A DNA stretch of 64,000 bases, taken from the NCBI RefSeq assembly GCF_000524195.1, contig NW_020170423.1, positions 89,580 to 153,579 of the forward strand, in the 5' to 3' direction. Positions within the stretch are counted from its first letter, which is position 1. Each line of letters begins with the position of its first letter. This document shows, piece after piece, positions 12,886 to 25,100 of the stretch. The notes under the pieces are model-generated. The model saw only the letters and a program-made list of their open reading frames with translations, did no database searches and was not told where the DNA came from. The stretch comes from Echinococcus granulosus (Eukaryota; Platyhelminthes; Cestoda; Cyclophyllidea; Taeniidae). The position numbers and the translations under genes are program-made.

Positions 12886-15800
12886 ACCGATGGCGAGTGT
12901 CTTGCTCATAAACATCAAGTCCTACATTAGGATGAATATGCTTTTTTACCCGCTTTAATGTTTCGCTACTTTATTTCCCCTTGTACCTCTAATGAGCAAG
13001 TAAGCCTAATTGTCGAGCATTTAGACATATTTATTGTCATCCCCCAAAAAGGAGCAGGCAACCGGGCTGCCTCATAAAAGCCCTATTCACTTTGCGTGAA
13101 TCAGCCGAAATGGTTAGAAGAAGGAGGCCTCTGTTCCCGAGTTCGGGGGTTTACGCAGCACGCAAAGCCTGATTAGGGCCGGAGATGTGAGGATTTAAGA
13201 GCCTTGCGTGAGGAGCACCGTGATGTGGCAATTCGCCCTTTCCATTCGCTGATAGACTCCCCAATCTCCACAGCTAAATATGATTGTGCAGAATTAATAA
13301 TCATTTGGCTTTATATGGAAAAGAATGCGGAAATAATAAAAAAATCCCACAAGTAGGTGGGTTACAGTGGAAGAAAAAAATTTTAGAGGAACCTACTGGT
13401 GGGTAAATTAACCCCGTTCCCTTTTCCAAATAAACTTACATTTTTTCCTGTGCCAATTTATCCAAAAAAGCGGGGAAAGTTGACTGTTTTTTGCTCTTAA
13501 AAGTATCTCTAAGCTGAGAAAAATTTCTGTGGTTCATTTTTATATGTAAAATATTCGCTTTTCGTGACGCTACTGTGAGCGGCTAAAACCTGAATATATA
13601 TATTTCTATTATTCCTTTGCAAAATTTGACGTAATTAGCTGAAAAAAACCGGGATTTTTCCCACAAAATTGTCTCAAATGTGGTCATTTCCTCTAGATTT
13701 TCTAAGCCCTAAGCCACTTCTGATGTCCAAAATCCCGCATTACTAAAGGTGAGATTAAAACAAACTTCACTCTGGTAATACAACTGTCTTCCTCGCTGAG
13801 TCGCCTTTCTGCTCCAGCCACTGCAGTGTAGTCGGCGATTTAAAAAGTCGTCTTGAGTTAGCAGTGGTAGTCATTAAAGTTTCATAGAGGATCAGAGGGT
13901 CTTTGATCCCCTTCGTCAGTGATGCATTTCGTCCATCCTCTGGATTCCAAACCTTTGCTCTCTTTTGTGAAATGCTTTAGAGGAGGAGTCGGAGGGGGCG
14001 AGGAAATCAGGGGGCTTTTGCCACTCAAATGTGGAAAATGTTGCCCGAACAAGTGTAATTCATTCACCCATTCCCATCCGTGAGGTATCTAGCCCAACTC
14101 CAGGGCCACAAAATCGCCTCTAGGAGATAGCATTTTGTGATCGCTCCTCCTTGCTACTTTTTTTCAATCCAATGCTTTCCGAGTAGTCTTTTCGGGGTCC
14201 CTTCAACCAATGTTGAAGGTGGAGGAGGTTGGTCTCTCCATGCAAATCTTGTTGACACCTCCATTAGAATTGCTTTTTAAATAGTTCTTGTCAGGTGTTA
14301 GTTTCCTCCTCTTTCTTTGCGTCCTGCATGTCACGTAATCGGGATAACTGTCAAAAGCGGACGTGACTCCGATTACCCTTCCCCGGGTGTGAGTCTCCGC
14401 CACTTTTGTTCTTATCAGAATGTTAATGTTTGGGGCATTCTGTGCGGGTTCCAGCACTTCCTCCGCGTGAACAGAGTTGACACGGTACTCCGGGTCACCG
14501 CTAAAGAGGTTGTCACTCATAACCGAAGTGGGAAAAACGATTTCAGTATGATCGTAGGGAACGGCTTGACGTTAATCGGGAACACTGACTGACCTACCAC
14601 CTATGTGACAAACACATGTCATTATTTGCCAGTCATTCAGATAACACTCACTTTATTAAGGTCTTTTCTAAACAACATCGAAATCCTGCCCCACCTCTAC
14701 CTCAGCGATTAACAAGAAGGTGGCTGTGCGTTTCAGGTGGTTTCATTTTCCCCTTCCGTCGTAGAGACTTGTCCCGTAGATCCTCCCACTTAAGCCATGA
14801 AATGGAGTTTGTTCACCTCTTCCCTCTAGAGGGCTCATCTTTTATACGAGTTTATTTATCTCCCACAGATTCCACGAATAAGATTGTGTTTACGTCTTGA
14901 TAAAAAATTGGTAGCTTTAGTCTCCCAACATCGGTCATGCCCTTTTTAAATGGCCTTTACCATTTTAAATGCCTCCCCGCATGGAGGTGGAGGAGGAGGA
15001 GGACGGCCGAGTAAATTAATGACTATTCGTAATGCCTGGAAAACAGTAAAGTGGGTGGATAACATCAGTCTGCAGCCTCTTCCACACCTGAAAATACTTA
15101 AATAACCTCTTCCGGGTTGTTCTTTCGTCTGGAGTGGAAATTGCAAAATACCCATAAGCAAAGTCGTCCATTAAAAAAGGCGGAAAAGGGGAAACTTATG
15201 GTTTTGGGGGACTGGTTTTCTGTATCACTTTGCTTGGTGCCATATTGGGGATGAATCTACCTGCCATTACCTAGAAGAAGTCGGTTATTACTAGATCATC
15301 ACTTTATCCTTCTACAAATCTTGATTGGACAGTTACTTGTTTAAATGGTGGAGTCACATGACTAGAAAAGTGGGTGGTTCAAAGAGGTGTTGTATTTTCC
15401 CAAGTAAATGCAGTCTCTCTCTCCCCTCTGCTGCACGTCAAAGCTTGGCATGTCACAACGCGTCACGCGTGGAGAGAATAGGCATGTCCAAGGGCGGGGT
15501 GGACAAGTGAAGTTACATTTGTAGTGTCAAATTGTTGTGGCAACCTGACAGTGGAAATGGATGTGTGGAAGACGTTCAAATTATTCTATTTGTAGTTTGA
15601 GCGAGAGCCAATTAGGCTGCGGTTCGGGAAGCAGCGTTCTCCCATTGGTTAGTGCCACTATTAGACTGAGGCGTGGCTAACCTCTTCCAAATTACAAGCA
15701 CACGCATACAGCCTGCCTTCCACAAACCGAGGCGTTGATGTCTACGCAACAGCCGGGAGTGATGAGCATTTAATCATGCTTACCGAGGAGGTTATGCTGT

Positions 15801-18514
15801 TGGTTCACTCGCTCCCTGTCAATGCAATAAGCGCCTGGTAATGACACACTGGGAGAGCTACATAGGCTCTTTCAATCTCCCCTACTGCTTCACTGACCGA
15901 GGTGCAATGTATCTTCGTCTCATTCAAATGCGATTGACAGAAATCTCCTTGTTAATCTGTTGTAAGTACCTTCGAACTTGCTTTAAATAGCTTCACTTTA
16001 TTGCCTCGCCAAGTTCAAATCACCTCATTTGTCTGTCAGTTCAGATCATTTTATTAATTTTCGCGAAAAATATTCTTTTCTGCACAAACTAAAGCGACTG
16101 TTTAATTACTAAAGTATACAATATTTTATTGGGACGTAGCCCCTTCGGGGCATGATCTGTGCAAGTGTAAAAGCACTTTCAGACCAATAGAATTGGGACC
16201 CCTCAAGGTCAAAAAGGAACCAACCAATAAACTCACAGTGCTCACGCACCCAAGGTAGTCGGTAGAGATATAAAGGATTATTGAATTACGACAATTAATA
16301 AATTAATTCTTTTTCATATCTTAGAGGTCTTTAGACCCCCAAATTTTTCACCATCCACATTAAGAGACAAGCAGGGCTGAGGCAGCCCATCACCACCTCG
16401 TTGTAATTTTGTGCCCTTTTTAGATCTAATCTAAGCCTTAAGACTAAATTTACCCCTGGAAAGCTTACAAAGCCCCTAAACTTCTTATTAATTGCTCAAA
16501 TAACTCCACCTTGCTACTAATGGCTAAATGTGTTTTCCCCCTAAAAAAGCATCATCAAGACACACCTTAGTTCATTTCCAAGTCAAGAAAGGACTCTTCC
16601 AAATAGTCAACTTTAAAAAGTGGATTGGAGAGGTTGAATCTCTCATATCGAAGCAAAAACAGGGAAGTCGAGATGGGGATGTTTGAATAGCGTATTAAGT
16701 CAATGCGCTATGGGCGGGCAGTAGATTTAGGCACTCGAGCTTACACCGGAAATGAGAGGGAGACTTTCGTCCTCCATCTCGAGAACTTCTCTACTACCCA
16801 AAAAAGCGTTTGATTTAACCAACCGCTTTAATGGATACTCTTACATGCTGGAGTGGGCAAACTGGGCGCCTCCTTCTTTGGGGACCACATAGTGACCCCT
16901 CGTTGTCTAGTTCATAACACTCTGACCCTCAATACTGGAGCAGCATAGGTGAAGAGTTTTCAGGGAAAATTAAAAATTGCTGACTGAAATTAGAAGTTCG
17001 GTAATTTACAACTGAAATAATGAATTCTGACTTTATAAGAACCATATGTCAAAACAACTACCACGCCATCCTCCTCAATAGCCTGCATTAGACGAGGCTT
17101 CCCCAAAAGCAAAATAATATCTCAAATTTCCATTTTAAATACGCACTGTATAGCGGTCAATGACTACTTCACTACTTCAAAAAGTCGCAGAAAAAAGCGG
17201 CAAAAAATTTACTTTCTTCTTTTAAATTCCTGTGCGGCCTGCCGACGTGGTGGGAGTCTTGAACTTTTCCCCATGGTGGAGTTTAAAGGTCAAACGAATC
17301 TCTCTCCCAAAGCAAAGTGCTTAACCCAAGAGGTGAAGAAACCTGTTTTTTGTTCTGGGCATTAAACCACAAACAAAGGGAAGGAAGTAGCCATTCCTAC
17401 CTATTAACTAACCAGCTATATTTGGGAGGAGAGGGGCTTTTTTCAGGCATTCGTGGTAATTAAAGCTAATTTGTTGCCACGACTCCTTCCTGCCTTATAG
17501 AGTAAAGGAGTTAGGCAAGTGTATTTGTTTACTTAGTTATGTGGGTAAATTAGTACCCATTGTCGACACTTCCTAGGTAGTAGGAAAAGGGGGTCATCGT
17601 GATCCCTTCCCAACCCCATTCCCCTTCACTTTCCACCCCCTTCCCCTCTCTTCATCGCCCCAAACATGTTTCGGGTGATTTCTTCGAAGTCGGATCACCT
17701 CCAGGTAGCACTACACTGACTATCAGAATTACATAACCCCAGAGTTGTAAAAATGGGATGCGGGGAATTCAAGTTTACCGGAGAGATGGGCGAAAAAGAT
17801 ACTGATTCTTGTATTCGTGTAACCATAAGGGGAGAAAGGAGGGGTTGTACTGCTCTAACATGACAGACAATAATATAAGACTATACAGATATGTGTTTTG
17901 CGAAGGAAAAGATTTTTAGACAAAAATTTTTACAACCCGGATAGGCAATTTTACCCCTAACCGAATATAAACGAATATTTGCGAAATGTAAAATGGAGGC
18001 GTCGAAAAGGACAGGCTGCACTCAGTTTGCTTCAAAGGTTCCACCTGGTAAAAAATATCCCAACATTTTTTTGTGTAAAATTGCAATTAAATCGGAAAAC
18101 TGTTTCGAAAGTAAAATACTACTGGATTGTGTTAATAGTAGCATTTGGTTCCCTCTAATGTCCCATTAGATATCTTTATATAATAACTTGCCAAAGTTCC
18201 TATTCAGGAGATAAATGGCGAAAAGGGGCTTGCTTGCCCATTCGAAGATGACGTCTGCTTTTGACTGCAGTAATGAGCCACTACAGAGTCGCTGTTAATG
18301 TTGTGAAACCACTGTCAGTGAAGGGACTTCAAAACTGTGGAATCGTTATTAAAAAATGGGTCAAATCAGCCATCTTTGCAGTTTTATCCGAACTGTTACA
18401 GCGGATTCCACGAATGTGTATTGTGTGTTTCCAAAAGAAGTAGAGGAAGCCAAATCCTCAGTTTAGATGGGTGTCCCCTTGGTTACAGCATGTGGAATGC
18501 TTCGACATTCCTTT

Positions 18515-18614
18515 NNNNNNNNNNNNNNNNNNNNNNNNNNNNNNNNNNNNNNNNNNNNNNNNNNNNNNNNNNNNNNNNNNNNNNNNNNNNNNNNNNNNNN
18601 NNNNNNNNNNNNNN
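18515..18614. other. Assembly gap (100 N)
   Basis: A run of exactly 100 N of unknown true size, lying about 420 bases upstream of the first recognised exon of the CA-related gene. Confidence 0.99.
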
Positions 18615-19034
18615 GCAGTTGTATCTTAGCTCAAAGGAAGATGGATGCGATTTTTAGGATCTGGCGAGTTCGACCGAGATTATAGCATATAAGTCCCCTA
18701 TTCCCATGTCTAATCTCGGAGGTGTTTAACTCCTTCACATCAATGTGTCTAGAATCCCTACTACTCGACAGAAAGCCATCTAATAATCTTAATGTTTTGT
18801 AGGCTAACCAGTGCGGTTGTTTAATTCATTGGTGTAATGTTGTTGAAACGATTTGTCAACTTTTATGGCAACATCTTGTTTACTCCTCCCCATACATGAT
18901 TTAAATTAACTAGTAAAGTACATTTCAACCCCAAAAACAATCCAAAAGCGACGGACCAACAACTTTGACTGTCCTCCCAACACTTCACCCTGTTTTAAAT
19001 CCCCCTCCAGCCACCCTACTGCTTGTGATCGCAG

Positions 19035-19189
19035 GATTCACCGAGGCGACAGACAGGCCATTGATGCGAGCCGAGGATTTAACCACCTGCAAACACGGCA
19101 AGCGCCAATCTCCGATTGACATTGTCACCGATGCCCTCATCTTTGACCTGTCTCTGCATCCCGTCAAACTGCACGGTGCGGACCAACAG
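19035..19189 (+). CDS. CA10: CA-related gene, first recognised exon
   Basis: The acceptor is GTGATCGCAG and the donor CAACAG/GTGAGA. It encodes a stretch ending TTCKHGKRQSPIDIVTDA and HPVKLHGADQQ. The exon begins two bases into a Gly codon, at about the place where the vertebrate gene has an intron. A second acceptor at 19011 in the same phase would add a hydrophobic LLLVIAG stretch that looks like a signal peptide end, so the 5' boundary is uncertain. Confidence 0.85.
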
Positions 19190-22100
19190 GTGAGACCCTC
19201 CCCCCCCACCTGATGCCCAAATCCCCCCTCCACTCGGGTCCCGGTGGAAGCGTGGGAGACGTCTTAATGGTCAAACAAATCTTTTCTGGCCTTCAGAAGA
19301 TTCTAAAATACCTTTCTAGCTTAAGTAATCACATTGTCATCAATGAAATAAAAAGTCAATTAACTTCCTATTTTATCGCAGGACAATTTACCCACCTTGT
19401 AAATTTTATCAGTAGTATATGCAAGCATAGGTTCATTTTAAGCTACGCCGACGATTGTACCGCTTATCAACCACTAACTCTCGCAATTTCAAAAATTTTT
19501 TCTTCACAAGGAAATCTTTTTGAATCCCCACTTTTTAGATCCACCCACCGTTTTCTAAGTCCGACAAAATAAGGTGAATTAAAATATGGTTTAAACAACA
19601 GACCCACACTTGTCTTTGTCACCTCATCTTAGCTTTAAATATTGTTTGCCTCTTTCTTTTGTCATCGGTTTTCCAAAGAAGGCGGATACAATTAGTTGAT
19701 TGGGGAAGAAGAGTCGCAGGCTTCCCTGCCAATGTCCATTCCGATTGAAGTGCTGCAACTGCAACCGAGCCAACAAGCACGCATTTCTCCTCATGCTTTT
19801 TGTCTTCTAAGACCTTGGCGGGCTATTTTTGACACGGGTGACTAAATGACAGCGGTAAAATTCATCGGAACTTCTGAGAATTGTGCTGTTTTCGCCTCCT
19901 TCATAATTTATGACACACCCAATTCGGAGGAGGAAGCTCTTCTCCACTACCCACCCCGAAAATCCTCTCGGAGAGGCTGTAATTGGTCCGCAGCTTCTCC
20001 GGAAAATTCAACCAGTCCACTTTATTAGGGAGAAACTGGTGGGCGTCGCTGTACTAGACTTTTAATGAGTTAGTCAACGCAGAAGTGAGGCTGAACATAG
20101 CCTCGGAAAGCATACCCCGGCGCTTGAGCAGACTCTTTATTTACTTGTGCATCCGTTTAAAATTAATCAAGTTTCGCCTCCATGACAGAAATTAAATGAA
20201 ACTTTTTTCACACCAATGATCTGTTTATAGTGGCGTTTTTTTTCACCAACCAACGCGCAAGCCCTCCATGCATTAAAACCGCCTTAAATGTTGTTGTTTT
20301 GTTTGTTGAAAATTACTTAAAGTCCCCCTTTTATAATTAAAAGATATGCCATTTGAAAGAGGATTTCCTGTCCTTAAATGCCGGGATTTGAAAGGGGATA
20401 GGTATACCAATCCCTTTTGTTCCCTCTGGCAGAAGAAAGAAGTAGTTCGGTTTTCCCTTTTCTCTTGTCCGCATCTTCTGCCTCTATTCGCGTAATTTTG
20501 CGTTCGTAATCTCAACACTTTGCAAGCTACCAACATTGATCGTGATGCTAATCTACTTTATGGCCAGATTTCAAGTCTCAACTGTTTTAAAGTGCCGCCA
20601 CACAGGTAAATTAGTGAATCACCTGAGAGATTTAAAAATGATAACATCTAGTCCGCATCGGAAACTCATCTGTCCAGTAGTGCAAAAGTGCGCCTAAATT
20701 TTTAGTTCCTTCGAAAAGCTCAAAAGAACTATTCTTCCTTTTCTTCACCTCTACTCCTCGCTATGTATCCACCATTTATTTAAGTTCATTGCGTTTTTTG
20801 TTTAAAAATAGACCTAGGCAATTCCCATATATATTGGTGTATTTCTTTTTTCCCTAAAAATTTGAACATTTTAGTGACTGCTAGGAGAAATAAATGTTAA
20901 TGCTAGGCGTCACACGTACTCTACGTGTCAAGTCCCTACCTAAGTCGGACGTCATAACCTCTCGAAACATGCGCATTTACGTGGTTTAATTACATGTCCT
21001 CGTAATTGAAAAACTAATCCCACTTTTTTCGTGTTTGAGCGGAGGTTTTATGGGTTTACAGGTCAAAATAATTGATGACAAGCGATGTCATTTTAGGGGC
21101 GATAAAACATCTGGGCAGCGGTGGTCAACTTCCGTCTTGGAGTTTCTGGTAGAGAACATGTTAAAAATTTTACTTGGCCAAGCCGCCTGGCATGTCAACT
21201 TTAAGCGCGAGCGCACTACAAATTCACGTGCATATTTTATAAAAGAACTAGTAGATTTATACGCATGTCTGATTTGAAAAAGGGATCCGAAAAAGTCTAA
21301 TTTTATTTGCGAAGTTAGCTGCAATATCTGTTTGAAAAATGAAAGCCGAGTCTGCACAAGTTTTGCGAACGGCAGATGTGAGACAAAATGACTTCATTTG
21401 TTTCAGGGAAACAGGGATTAATGCATGAAAATTGTTTATTTCAGACGTGAAGTGCATTGCCATTTTAGTTAGTTCTGGATTCTTTGCGTTCTTTAATTAG
21501 GCTTCTTTGTGTTCAGAAAAAAAACGCAAAAAAACATACCTTTTTGCATTTACAATGATGCTAAGGAAACGTACGCCTCTAATATAGGTATCATCTGAGT
21601 TCCTTCTATTTACATTATTTTGGGTTGTGGGAATTATTAAGAACTTCTTTCACTTAGAACAAACAAGTATAGTCTAGTAATAAGTGTGTAGGTTACATTT
21701 GACCTCGGCGGTGGAGTAGTGCGGCTTTTCGAATCTTCGTCATCTTGCAGCTGAATATGAAAAATAGTAGAAATGTTAATTAGCCCTTTACGACCTAAGC
21801 AATTGAAAGAATTCTAGTTCGTCTTAGGTTTTGGAATGTCCTCAGTCAAAGTGCAATAAGAATTCATTTACTTCTGTCATTCGACTCTTAATTTGTTTTT
21901 GTTCCCCTATGGTCAATTATGAAATAGTTTTTTTGCCTTGAGAGACTATTTTTTCACGCTTTCAAAAATCAGATTGTGATAATTTGATTCTGATTTTAGT
22001 CTACACGTGACAAAATTTAGTTGTTTACTGAGCACTTCCACATCTTTACTTTGAGCCTTGTCCTTTAGCCTTAGCACTTAAAGCTTGCGCGTGTTAAAAT

Positions 22101-25100
22101 GTGTATAAACTTTTTATGGCTCAAGATGGGGTGTTTGGAGCGGGAATTTGGTTTTTATTTTCTTGCTTACCTACTATTCAAGACGCGAGTGAAGCAACTA
22201 TATCCCAAAATATTAGCGTTCTTTGGGTCCCCATGTTTAAGAACTCCTTTGTTATGTCTAGAAATGTATATTTACTTCTATTTCTTGTTCTCATCTGTTA
22301 AACTCTTATCGTTTGCGCCCAATTAATCCATACACTATATAGCGGAATAGATTCGTCCAAAGTTTAGTATTTTAATTCAATAATATCAGGCCAGTAAATT
22401 GTTGTTGCTTTTTTATCTTCTTCATAAAAGAGAGAGGAAAAAACCAGTGACTTGTCACTTTATTCCAAAGTGGTCTTATTCAAATAAGTGGAAAGTGTCC
22501 AGCGCCTTACTTAGTAAACTCGGAAAGCACACTTTTAATTGCCTTACAGATGCAACACCTGTATAAATGAATTTATCTTCGGGAGGCCAGTTGGAGTGAG
22601 TTTTACCCTAATATGCAAAGAACTTTTCTTTTTGATCGGTAGTTTAGGTAGCCAACACACCTTAGATGTTTTTTTTTGCATCCATTTGAAATAGAATGTT
22701 TAAGAAGAATGTGCTCCACAGGCAGTAAATGCTACATCAAATTTAGGCCCTGAATGCAATTGATTTGTGAATCCCTAAGGCCTGAAAAGAAGTTGATTTA
22801 ATGCGTTTGCTACCAGAGTCTTAAGGGGAAATTTATCACCAAGACGTGGGAAAATTGTGTTTTATTGGAAGTTGTGCAATAAAAGGTTGACAAGGCGTAT
22901 TTGTCCTCAGTTGAAAAGTTTCTACGTTTGTCCGGTCTTCATAAACTCGACTAATCTGTTTGTGACACTCGGTTAGTGATACTGGAAGGGAGTCTGAGGC
23001 CAAAACTACTTCACTTTTACCAGCAAAAGCATCAGACTTTTTTATGCCTTCTTTTTTTGTTCTCTGTAGCTCACGATTTCAGTAGAAAACGCCGGCCACG
23101 ACCTACTCTTCGCTGTAATATTTGGTGTCATTACATTCTCGGGGGGACCGCTGTCGTACACCTATCGCTTGAGTGAAATGCGACTTAAATTTGGCTCCTC
23201 GTCTGATCGTGGGTCAGAGCACCGAGTCAACTCTTTTGCCTACCCAGGCGAGGTTTGTGCTTCTAACTTTCCTATCAAAATAGCTCAAGTTTTTTCTTAA
23301 GGCGGTACAATATTGCGACCTTTGGGCCTTAATGATTAAGCCATTACCAATTTATGACCTTTCTTGACCTTTATGACCATTCTTAAGATCGCTAAGAGCA
23401 GGGTGAAACAGCTGAGGGGGACTCCTTTTGTCTCTCTCTCCATTTCAGCTACAGCTGTATGCCTACAACAGCGATTTGTACCAAAGTTTTGCGGATGCTG
23501 TTGATAGACCCAATGGCATTGCCGCCTTCTCCAGTATGCTTCAGGTATGCCTCATGTGCATACATGTGGATAAAAAATTTTGCCTTTTTTTGCACTAATT
23601 TTCTTTTTACTAGTAGTGTACCCCTCTGTGACAGAGACTGACGTGTGAGAAGGGCATGACATGAGGGTTTTAAGCAAAGATGGACGCGGCCTTTTTGCAC
23701 CTTTCTTGTGGAACGTTTCGCTTTTTACTCTGTATAGGTGTTCATACACCCAACAGAGGTGTAGTATGTTAAATCTGCAATTTTTTGCATGATTAATGAG
23801 AATAGCTATGTGCAAAGTACAGTTTCGAAAACCTGTGAATACATGTATATATTTGGCACATGGGGTGCAACTCGCACAGTTGGAGATGAATTTGGAGCAT
23901 TAAATCTGCGGCTGACAATTGCCAAAAAAATAACTTCTCAACAAAAATTAACAAAAGAACACTTAACTAGGCAGCTTTTTTCCTATTAATGTCATTTTTA
24001 AATGTTATACCTTGCTTCTTGTTGCAAGAATTTGGGTGAACTACCCCATGGTTATTTTGGAAAATAGGAGTTCTAGCTACATATCAAGATGCGCTGCCCC
24101 GTGTCTCTTCTTCCCCTAATTTAACTTTAATTGCCTCATTGTATTCACTCGAGTTGTTGCCAGCAGATAAAGTAAATAAAAGTGGTAGGAGAAATTAGCT
24201 TTATTAAAAAAGGGAATAAAATTGCGCTATAGAGCAGAAAGGACAAAATATTCCAGCGGAGAAGTATCACATTCCGCTTCGGCAGAGCTATGCCAGGTTA
24301 AAAGTAGTCGAGTGATTAAGAAGTAAACCAGGTCCTCTTTTTTTTCTCTTGTGTCCCCACAGATGTCAACAGAGACAAATAAGGACCTAATGGGAATTGT
24401 TATGGCAGCAGAAAAAACGCAGTTTCTGGGTACGTTTATCCATGTTATATCTTTCAAAATACCAAATTAACTTATTCACTTCGTAAGTACCGTTTAATGA
24501 ACTAGGAAAATTTATAATAGCGGCTAGTGCTTTTGAGACATGAGGAAAACGAATTTCCGCAGTTGATCAACCTTTAAAAGGGTGCGTTTATTCCGTATGC
24601 ACGAAAACAAATACAAAATTTTATGAGTTAGTAGATTTAGGGTAAGATTTTTACTTGAAATGGATATTTTTATTCATCCCTCGGCCGTGTAGGGTAGTGC
24701 GTTTTTTCCGTCACAAATTTCGATGATAATTTTGCTATTTACTTTGGATGGCATATTTTGATCCATAGGCGCGCATGGGGAATGGTGGTGGGGAGCATGC
24801 AGGGTTTTAATTTTTCGGAATTGTCTGCAAATAATTGTTTAAAAGGGGATTCCCAATTTATGTATTAATAAAGTATACTTATAAACGCCCACTATTAATT
24901 ATGGCATGCAATTACCTCTCATTACTGCGGAAAAAACAGGTACACAGGCGGTAGCAGCGGATTTGGAATGTAAGCGATATTTATCCATTTACTTTTATCC
25001 CACTTCGTAAAGAATGCTGAAGACATTCGCCTTTTAAGTCGACTGAAACGGCGAGAATTTCTTCAGCGACTTTCAAATGCTTGTGTGAAAAGTGCGGTCT

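Larger units (their letters stand above)
980..19034. other. Intergenic stretch without recognisable genes
   Basis: No open frame here resembles a protein family I know on either strand; the longest (124 codons near 10.5 kb) has no motif. The stretch holds two assembly gaps, two copies of the dispersed repeat family at 4.3-5.3 kb, a short GA repeat near 5.33 kb, a perfect GCCCC-TTC-GGGGC hairpin near 16.14 kb and two GTCACA palindromes. The missing 5' exon(s) of the downstream CA-related gene probably lie in its last part, possibly inside the gap at 18515. Confidence 0.6.
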
